This document shows, one piece after another, positions 57,250 through 64,000 of a stretch of 64,000 bases of DNA. A program made the translations under genes and the position numbers. Origin of the DNA: Castor canadensis (Eukaryota > Chordata > Mammalia > Rodentia > Castoridae); contig NC_133392.1 in NCBI RefSeq assembly GCF_047511655.1, forward strand, positions 161,438,542 through 161,502,541, given 5' to 3'. Numbering within the stretch: position 1 is the stretch's first letter; each line of letters opens with the position of its first letter. The notes under the pieces were generated by a model. The model did no database searches, was not told the DNA's origin, and worked only from the letters and a program-made list of their open reading frames with translations.

Positions 57250-57545
57250 ACGGCTGCAGCTTCGGGCTTCGAGGCTCAAAAACAACAGCCGAGGCGTCGC
57301 CAGCTCCGCGCTCCGCCACTGTCCCGACCGGCGGGCGGCACTCGGACCCGCCATCCTCGGTCGGGCCCGGAGCGGCAGAGGGCAGCGCTCTCTGTGTCGG
57401 GGGCGGCGGCGCCGGGGGGGGGGCGGGGGAGGTGTCCCAACTCCAGGCGTCCTCGCGGCGGAGCGCCCAGCACCTCTCCACCTCAGGGGCGGGCCCGCGC
57501 GCTCCTGCCTCCGCGCCCCAGCTCCGCGGCAGCGGCGGTCACCAG
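57250..57545 (+). ncRNA. Candidate first exon of a divergent lncRNA (PRDM16-DT/LINC00982-like)
   Basis: The plus strand of the CpG island ends in a strong donor, CACCAG|GTGAGTACC, with GT at 57546-57547. It points away from PRDM16, about 1.06 kb from the PRDM16 ATG. In human a lncRNA (PRDM16-DT, formerly LINC00982) is transcribed divergently from this promoter, and the context here is the same. No conserved reading frame is evident. The left limit is arbitrary because no start site can be seen. An unused cryptic donor is the alternative. Confidence 0.35.
57414..57433 (+). other. G-rich run in the divergent promoter region
   Basis: Ten G bases, then C and five G bases, within the putative divergent first exon. 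A possible G-quadruplex and a likely site of length variation or sequencing error. Confidence 0.5.
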
Positions 57546-58375
57546 GTGAGTACCCCAGTGCGCGAGCGCCGGAGCTGGCCCACTTTTGGGAACCGGGGCC
57601 CTCTGCTAACACTCCCCTCTGGCCTCTGGGGGCCCAGACGCGTCTCTGGCTGGAGCGCCCGCGGCACAGGTGGAGGAGTGCGGGCTGCAGCCGATCCAGC
57701 GCTTCTCTGCCCTTGCAGCCCTCAAACTCGGAGGCACGGTGGCGGAGGGGCTGACTGGGCACAGGCAGTGTGGCCCCAGCCCAGAGGCCTGATGGGGTGA
57801 GAGCGGATTCCTCATCCGAGTATGGTTTGGATTGGAGAAATAATTGAAGGCAAACGGAGGAACTGCCCTGGCTGGGTCGCTGCCTCCCCCCCACCCCCGC
57901 CCCGCCCTTCGCGAGTACCAAGGTCCCACCAAGCAGCTATACTTGGAGCTGTCACGGAGTCACCTGAGCCTGAAGCAGGGGTCGGCTGGAGATTCCAAGT
58001 CTCTCTGCCGCCACTGGTGGGGCTTCTGGCCATGCCCACCCCCTCTTTGTTGTGCAAAGAAACCAGTAGCCACTGCAGCCAGACCTACAAACGGAACCCT
58101 GCGCCTTTGCGATACAACGGCAGCCGCCAGAGAGCAAACCCGGAGTCCTAGCAGAGAAACCCAGAAGAAGGAGGGCCGAAGGACCCAAGCTGCTACCCCA
58201 GAGGGAAAGCTCAGTGGAGACAGCAGTGGCGGTGCCAGGGGCCTTCTGCCTGCGAATCTGCAGTCTGCTGGGGCTTTCCTGCAGGGATTCCAACCCTCTG
58301 AAGCTCCCATGGCTTGAGGTGCCCAGTCCTGCACCCCACTCGCTTCCTTGGAGGGAGGAAGAGCTCAGTGTCTGC

Positions 58376-58405
58376 TGCTTCCGCTTTTTTGGCCTTAGGT
58401 GAGTG
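58376..58405 (+). other. Combined acceptor/donor motif (possible recursive splice site)
   Basis: The plus strand reads CTTCCGCTTTTTTGGCCTTAG|GTGAGTGTGG, with AG at 58397-58398 and GTGAGT at 58399-58404. A polypyrimidine stretch with a 3' splice site fused directly to a 5' splice site is the hallmark of a ratchet (recursive) splice point. It lies 853 bases downstream of the putative divergent exon donor, on the same strand. It could equally be an ordinary donor or a chance match. Confidence 0.25.
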
Positions 58406-61104
58406 TGGCCTCAGGCCCAGCGGCCCATTCCCTACCCTCTGCCTTCCCATTACTCATGCTTCTCACATGGACTCTGTCTCCTTGGGCTAAGGCACAGACC
58501 CTCTGAGCTTTCAGGGCCAGGCTCTGGAAGTTGTGGTTAGGAGTTCCCCTAGCAGGCTGTGGCTGCCACAGCCCCTGGCCAACCCCCTGGGGTAGCTGGA
58601 GCCCAATAACACAAGTCCTGTCCTTCCTAACCTTGACCCAGGGTGGCCTCCAGACCACCCTGTGAGGACCTAACCTCACTGGGGCTCCTGGCCAGAAAGG
58701 GCTCATGGTCACACCTTTACAGAAGCACCCCAGGCACCCCTTGATCCAGCCTGTAGCCAGGCCCCCCAGGAGGTTAGCCTGAGACCTGAAGAGATACAAT
58801 GGAGCCTGCGGGCCCTTTCTCACAAGGAAAGGTTCCTATCCTTCCCCAGCCCAGCCCAGGCCTGGCTTCCTTTTCCCCTGCCCTGGAGGCAGCCAGCAGG
58901 CCCCAAAGTTAGGGAGGTCCTGCCTTCTTTTGGGGTGCCTGGCTCACTTGGGCCCTCTTCTTGCCCACTGTCTCAGCTAAAGAGGGCATTCCTAGCACTC
59001 TGGCCAGATTGGGCCAGGAAAGCCACCAGTGAATTGTGCCCAGTAAGATATGGGGATTAGGCAAAGCTGTAGTGTCTCTTCCCTGCCCTTCACCAGGGCC
59101 CGTGGATGTGGGAGATGGCCTGCCTGGGGAGGAGGATCTGGAAATCAAGGCTGATCAAGGAGCTAGCTAGCTGCGGAGAGCCCTAGGTGCTGCAGCTGCT
59201 GCCTCCAGAGGGGCAATGTCTGCCCAGTCTGCCGGAGGGGCCACAGCACTCAGTCCCCAATGCCATGGCCCTGGCCAGGGTTGGGTCCTAGCCTGGCCAG
59301 GCCCTGCCCCCACGTGGCCAGACTTAGAAGCAGAGAGCAGGTCAGGTGTCTAAGAGTCCCTCCAAGGGAAAGGGTGAAGCAGGAAAACTCAGACTCAGCA
59401 AGTCCATCTGTGTACCTTCCTGGCAGAATTTGGGGGAGACTAAGAAGAACAAGTATAGGCAAGTGGGGGCCCTCTGGGGAAAAGGTTGTTACTAAAACAT
59501 TTAAGAAAAGCTTTCAAACTGAGTCAAGCTCTGGGGAATTTGGGAATTAATGCTGAACCTCAGGGACCCTGCCTTGGGTGTGGAAGTGCTTCCTGTGGTT
59601 GTCAGCTCCATCGTGGTGTAGGCTGTCAGAACAGCAGCTCCCTATATTAGACAACTGCACACTGCTATCAAGTTCTGGAACCAACCTCATTGCTGAGTCT
59701 GGAGAGCTAGAAAGGGGACTTTTGCCCCCAATTTCTCTGTGTTCTGGGCAAGGGAGGAGTCCACCAATTCTCGCCCTTTCCAGAAAATGAAGAGTAAGGC
59801 TAGAGAGCTGATCAGATCTACTCCTCTAGGAAAAGGACAGGGCTGGGAGAATGAGGAAAATTGATCTGGCAGGGCTGGAGTAAACCTCAGAGACGGAGTA
59901 ATGGGTGAGTAGGGTCCTCAGCCCCAGGGGTCCCCCAAGCAGCCCTGGAGTTCATGCAGGGCACTCTGAGGGCTACATGGTCCCTTCACTTGGTCAGGCC
60001 CTATGACCCATATCTCCTGGGAAGGTCGAGCCTTTTAAGAGGAGGCTGGCTGCAGTGTGTGGAAGTACCAGGCAATCATAGCTGGCTCAGCTGCCCTTCT
60101 CATGCCCCCAAGTCCTAGGGAGCCTGGCTGTAGATGGGTTTTTTATTGTGTGTTGTGGGAGAAACTGATGTGTTGGACTTGACAGGTTCTTGCCCCTTTC
60201 CTCCCTCTCTTCTGCACTCAGTTTGGCCACCATCTTGGGGCTGTGTGAGATTCCAGATCAAGTTTTGCTCACTCTCCCTTCGGGGTAGCAAAGAGAATAA
60301 AAGCACACCTCTATAGTGTGCTTTCCTGGGAGAACTAGAACTGCCACAGGAAGGGCTCCCAGCCCTTGCCCCACCCCAACACGTGGGCCCCCAAGTCAGG
60401 AAAGACAAGGGTCTTGCTCTCTCTGCATGTTCTCCTCCTGCCCCACTTTGGGTGGAAACCTTCCTGATTTGAAGGCCATGAGGGGGATGGGCGGATTTGG
60501 AGGGGAAAATGGAGGTAGTCTGCTGGGACTGCTCCCCTACAGAGGCTCAATGGGGAAGTGCAGATGCCTTCCAGCCTGGAGCCAAAGCTGGCCTTGCCGG
60601 CCTGTTCGGTCTGAAATGGTGATTGGGGTGGGGCACCGACAACATAAGGAGACGTTTCCTTTCACCCTCAGCACCCAGCCTCGGCTGTATATAGGGGCTG
60701 CAGGAGTTCCTGGACTCTGGGCTCAATATTCCAGAATCCCCTTTGTCCCTCTCCCTTCACAAGACTAGGGAACCACACTGTGACCTGGATGATTTTGTGG
60801 ATTGAAGGAAACAAGTCTCAATTTATGCTCACACTATTCTTCATGCAGAGTTGGGGCCTCCAGGTACTGATAGCTGTTCCTGGTCCCAGAATGGGTCTCT
60901 TGGAGGGGTGGGGACAGTCCCACCCAAGACTTCGCAGGAATATGAACCACACAGCCCAGTTAGAACAAACCCCAGATGTTCACAAACTGACTTCTTAGGA
61001 ACACAGAACAAGGAGGTTTGTCCCTTGCACACCAGGAGCCTCTCCGGAGGATGGGCAGGCATAAGTGCTGTAGCTGCCTGAGGGCCCCAGTGGAATTCCT
61101 CTGC

Positions 61105-61127
61105 TGTGTGTGTGTGTGTGTGTGTGT
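61105..61127. repeat. (TG)n microsatellite
   Basis: Eleven TG dinucleotides plus T, about 140 bases left of the second CpG island. Confidence 0.95.
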
Positions 61128-61264
61128 CCTCATGTCCCTGCCCCGGTGACAAGCTCTCTGGAGGAAAGAAGTGGCAGGCCGACTTTCACGTGCATGCTGA
61201 GGGCTCTATTAGCAATTGTTTTGTCTTGTTTTGTTTCAAGAGATTGAGACTGTGGGCCTGAACT

Positions 61265-62000
61265 CCTCTATCCTCTGCCCGGGAGAGAGTTTGCGCTCAT
61301 ATCCGACACAAATCGGCTCTCCAGAAAGTGCAGGAATTCCCCTCAGGACTCCTTCTTGCCGGGCGAGCGCAGAGGGCCGGGCCCAAGTGCGGGGAAGCCG
61401 AGCGAGGCTCCCGCAACTGTGCGCGGGCTGCGGGCTGCGGGGAGCAATCAACGGAATCGGTTTCCCACGCTTTTCCTCTCGATCGCAGAACCTTAGAAAA
61501 TCCGCCAACGAATCTCGCTGTCCGGGTTGCGCTAAGTGTGCTCTTGGACCACGTGCTCACCCACGCCCCGCAGCAGGAGAGCTGGGGGGGGTCCTGGTCC
61601 CGCCGCCCGCAACACACGGGCGCCCGTCTGCGCCCCAGGAGCAACTTCGTTCCCCGCAACGCCCTGACCTGCAGCGCTCGCGAAGCTGCCCGCGGCCGAG
61701 ATGAACGGAGGCTGCACCCGAACGCGGCCCGCGTAGACGAGGCCATCGCCCGCGCTCCGGTTCCCGCCGTGCGCGAGCAGGACCTTGGTAGCAACGAAAA
61801 CCGAGAGCCGCGTCGCTCGCCGGGCTCGGCGGCCGAGGCCTGGGATCCGTTAGGGGGGAGCTCGACCCCCGCGTCCCCAGATGCCCAGAGCGGGCACAGC
61901 GGCCGGGCGCGGGTAACCGGGCGGCGGCCGAAGCGGCTCGCGCCGAATCCGCTTGCGGATCTTCTCAGCTACCGCCCGGCCCCGCACTCCCGGCCCTTTT
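61265..62000. promoter_or_regulatory. Second CpG island, about 5 kb upstream of PRDM16
   Basis: Roughly 735 bases of CpG-dense sequence (for example 61350-61450 and 61560-61990) are bounded on the left by ordinary sequence and a (TG)n run, and on the right by an abrupt change near 62000. Open frames on both strands have no recognisable domains. It could be the promoter of an unannotated transcript, an exon of the divergent lncRNA, or an orphan CpG island acting as a poised enhancer. Confidence 0.7.
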
Positions 62001-64000
62001 AGTTTGGAAACCACATTTTATCTTTGGCCCTGGCCTCTTAGTACCCCGCAGGTGTAATCCTCAAGGAGGGGCTGCTAGGGATTTATCTTCACCTTGGTTC
62101 CCCTTCCGTGACATGAAGTCAGACGCGCCATTCTCTCAGGTTTGTCGTGGGGTTTGCAGGAGAGAACGGATGGACGGAAAATGCCAGGCTGCCAACGCCC
62201 AGCCGGAGGCCCAGCGCAGTGCAAGCCACCCTTTTGGGCCAGGTTTGCAAGTCGGGAGCGTCAGAGATGGTGTCCCAATTAAGAGGGTCTGAAGGTTACT
62301 CTGGGCTCTGGAAGAATCCCTGCCATCGCTTGGCCATCATGGTTCCCTCCTAGGCTCCAGCTCCCTCCTCCTTGCCTTTTGGAAATTCTTCTCTTGTGGG
62401 GAAGTGGGAGGGTCTTTTCTCCCCTCCTGGGCAGGTTCTGCTGGCCTGGGGCTGTTCTGTCAGGATCTCTTATGCAGGAGGGGGGCACCTAGAATTTTCA
62501 CACAATCTAGAATTCTTAAGGGTGGCACCATCCAGAACTCAAAATCCTGAAATGAACGGGTGGGCTCGGGAAGGGGCTGGGAGTGGAGGAGGAAGAGCTG
62601 GCACCAGAGGCTGGGGTGCTAACAAGGCCAGTAGGGAGATACACCCACACCTCCATCACCTGTTCTCCTCCTTCACCCTGGGTCTTAGGTCTTCCAGGTG
62701 CCAGACGCAGTACCCCAATGTCTGGCCTGGGGCCCTGGGACATGACCTTGGAACTAGGTTCTGCACAACCTCTGGGTGAAGGGGAGGTGGGACTGGGGCA
62801 GGCTGGGGATGGGGCTCAGCATGAGCAAACCTTCCAGCACCCCCGTCGTCACCTCCCCCACACACCTCTCTGATCAGGACCCTGGTAAGGGGAGGGCACT
62901 GGAATGGTTTTGGGGGACACCCAAGGGCTCCACCTCCCCCTTCTGTTTTCTACTAAACCAGTAATCGCAGGGCAGCAATGGAGACTGCTCTCTGAGCCGA
63001 CAAGAAACGGGCAGAGACCAGGACAGCCCCAGGCAGGGAAAAGAATTATCAGATCTGTGAAGCAACTAGAAGGAGTCAGTCAGCAGGTCCTGCAGGGAAG
63101 GGGTCCCTGCTCCCCACCCAGTACCCAGCGTCAGTGTTTGTGCTCCAGGATTTAAGAAGTCCAGCAGGACTAGGCAGCTGAGCTGCTCCAACCCCTGGAC
63201 CCCTCGCCAGGCTTCACAATCCATGCTGGCGGCCGGCGTCCTGTCCTCTTGTACTCCATCCTGGAGCCCATGGCGGCCCCAGCAAGGAACATGCCCCAGA
63301 GGCAGGGGGTCCACTTGCTTTTGGCATGGTGCCCACTGCAGCCCCCACAGGTCACCTTGTTGAGGCTCTACTGGGTGTCAGCCCTGGGGACAGTGGTAAA
63401 GATGACTGGGTCCCTCCTTGAGCAGCCCTTCCCTCACAAGGGAGGTATCCTTCCTTGATGTGTGGATGTGTGGGGAATTAAAATGGATGAGCATGCTGCC
63501 AGTGGATAGCAGAGGCGAGGGTGTCTACTGAAGAGGGATGGCCAGCCAGTACACTTGGCTTTCCTAGCCCTAATCTCTTAGTGCTGTGACCTAGGACATC
63601 CAGAGTGTGGAGGGAGAGAAAGTAGTCAGACCCAGCCTCTGCCACACCCCCTGGGACCCTGGGCCAGCCTCTCCAGCTTCCTTGGCCACTATACCCTGGT
63701 AGAGTGGGGTGGCTGAAGCAAGGATATTAGTAGTAGAGGGTCTTTCACCCTCCTCCTCCCCCCTTGTATTTCTTCTCTTGAAACCAAGCACCCCTCCACA
63801 GAGGCTCTGAGCAGAAGAGCAGCTGTCCCCTGTCTGAACAAGAGAAGGCAAGGTCATCTGGGCCAGGCTTGAGGTCCTGTGTTCCTAGTTGCTGCAGGTT
63901 CCGCTTATCAGTGAAGATTCTCAGGCCCTGGGCTCCCAGGCCTGCCCTAAGTTGCTCTCCAGGCCAACTGGTTCTCCTGGCAGCTGCGGTCAGGGCTTCC
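62001..64000. other. Right-hand flank without recognisable features
   Basis: Open frames are all short (longest about 135 codons) and give low-complexity or unfamiliar peptides. No splice-bounded exon, RNA gene or interspersed repeat was recognised. It is treated as intergenic or lncRNA-intronic sequence. Confidence 0.5.

Larger units (their letters stand above)
54440..57560. promoter_or_regulatory. PRDM16: CpG island over the PRDM16 promoter, exon 1 and proximal intron 1
   Basis: About 3.1 kb of very GC-rich sequence is dense in CpG (for example 55060-55700 and 56200-56450), in sharp contrast to the CpG-poor sequence on both sides. It covers exon 1 and about 2 kb of intron 1 and extends past the putative divergent first exon. 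Long open frames of 200-350 codons occur on both strands inside it, but these follow from base composition. Islands of this size are typical of developmental regulators controlled by Polycomb and trithorax. Boundaries were set by eye. Confidence 0.85.
57561..61264. other. Upstream region without recognisable coding sequence
   Basis: The sequence is GC-moderate and single-copy in appearance. The only features I note are the combined splice motif near 58398 and a (TG)n run at 61105-61127. No exon with flanking splice signals encoding a known domain was seen on either strand. If the divergent lncRNA exists, this would mostly be its introns and later exons. Confidence 0.5.

Noticed and set aside
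57126..57921. Open frames of 224 and 263 codons at the divergent promoter
   Set aside because: Same GC-island artefact; no domain and no recognisable coding pattern.

Overview
This is a mammalian nuclear genomic window, almost certainly from a rodent and most likely a castorimorph (beaver, kangaroo rat or pocket mouse lineage). The clade call rests on its few young repeats. One is a two-part SINE in which a B4-like left half is fused to a tRNA-derived ID-like right half, at 10658-11016 on the minus strand, with perfect 15-bp target-site duplications. A relative lies at 27433-27622, and a stand-alone ID-like SINE at about 19262-19350. Species cannot be fixed from sequence alone.

Only one protein-coding segment is convincing. 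On the minus strand, positions 56451-56487 encode MRSKARARKLAK, followed by a consensus GTAAGT splice donor. This is the extreme N-terminus of PRDM16, a PR/SET-domain zinc-finger transcription regulator; its paralogue MECOM begins MRSKGRARKLAT. PRDM16 is therefore transcribed from right to left. Its first coding exon, 5'UTR (with an upstream ORF that overlaps the start codon) and promoter lie at about 56.45-56.9 kb inside a CpG island of roughly 3 kb. Everything from 56450 down to position 1 is the 5' part of the very long intron 1.

Intron 1 (1-56450) contains no exon I can support. It holds relics of old mammalian repeats (MIR, L2, one MLT1-type LTR), a few young insertions, microsatellites and minisatellites, a polypyrimidine tract of about 420 bp, and many patches of repeat-free sequence that are AT-rich or carry CpGs and are dense in homeodomain, GATA or octamer motifs. 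By composition these patches look like developmental enhancers. The strongest candidates are near 3.1-3.3, 15.1-16.0, 25.5-25.8, 44.7-47.3, 49.9-50.6 and 52.0-52.5 kb. Conservation was not measured.

To the right of the PRDM16 promoter (56.9-64.0 kb) no protein gene is visible. On the plus strand a CpG-island first-exon-like segment ends in a strong donor at 57546, which fits a divergent lncRNA (PRDM16-DT/LINC00982 in human). A second CpG island at about 61.27-62.0 kb lies about 5 kb upstream of the PRDM16 start. I see no new protein system in this window. What deserves attention is regulatory: the overlapping uORF, the enhancer-like blocks, the AT-rich homeodomain-motif patch inside the promoter island, the possible ratchet-type splice site and the nested retrotransposon.
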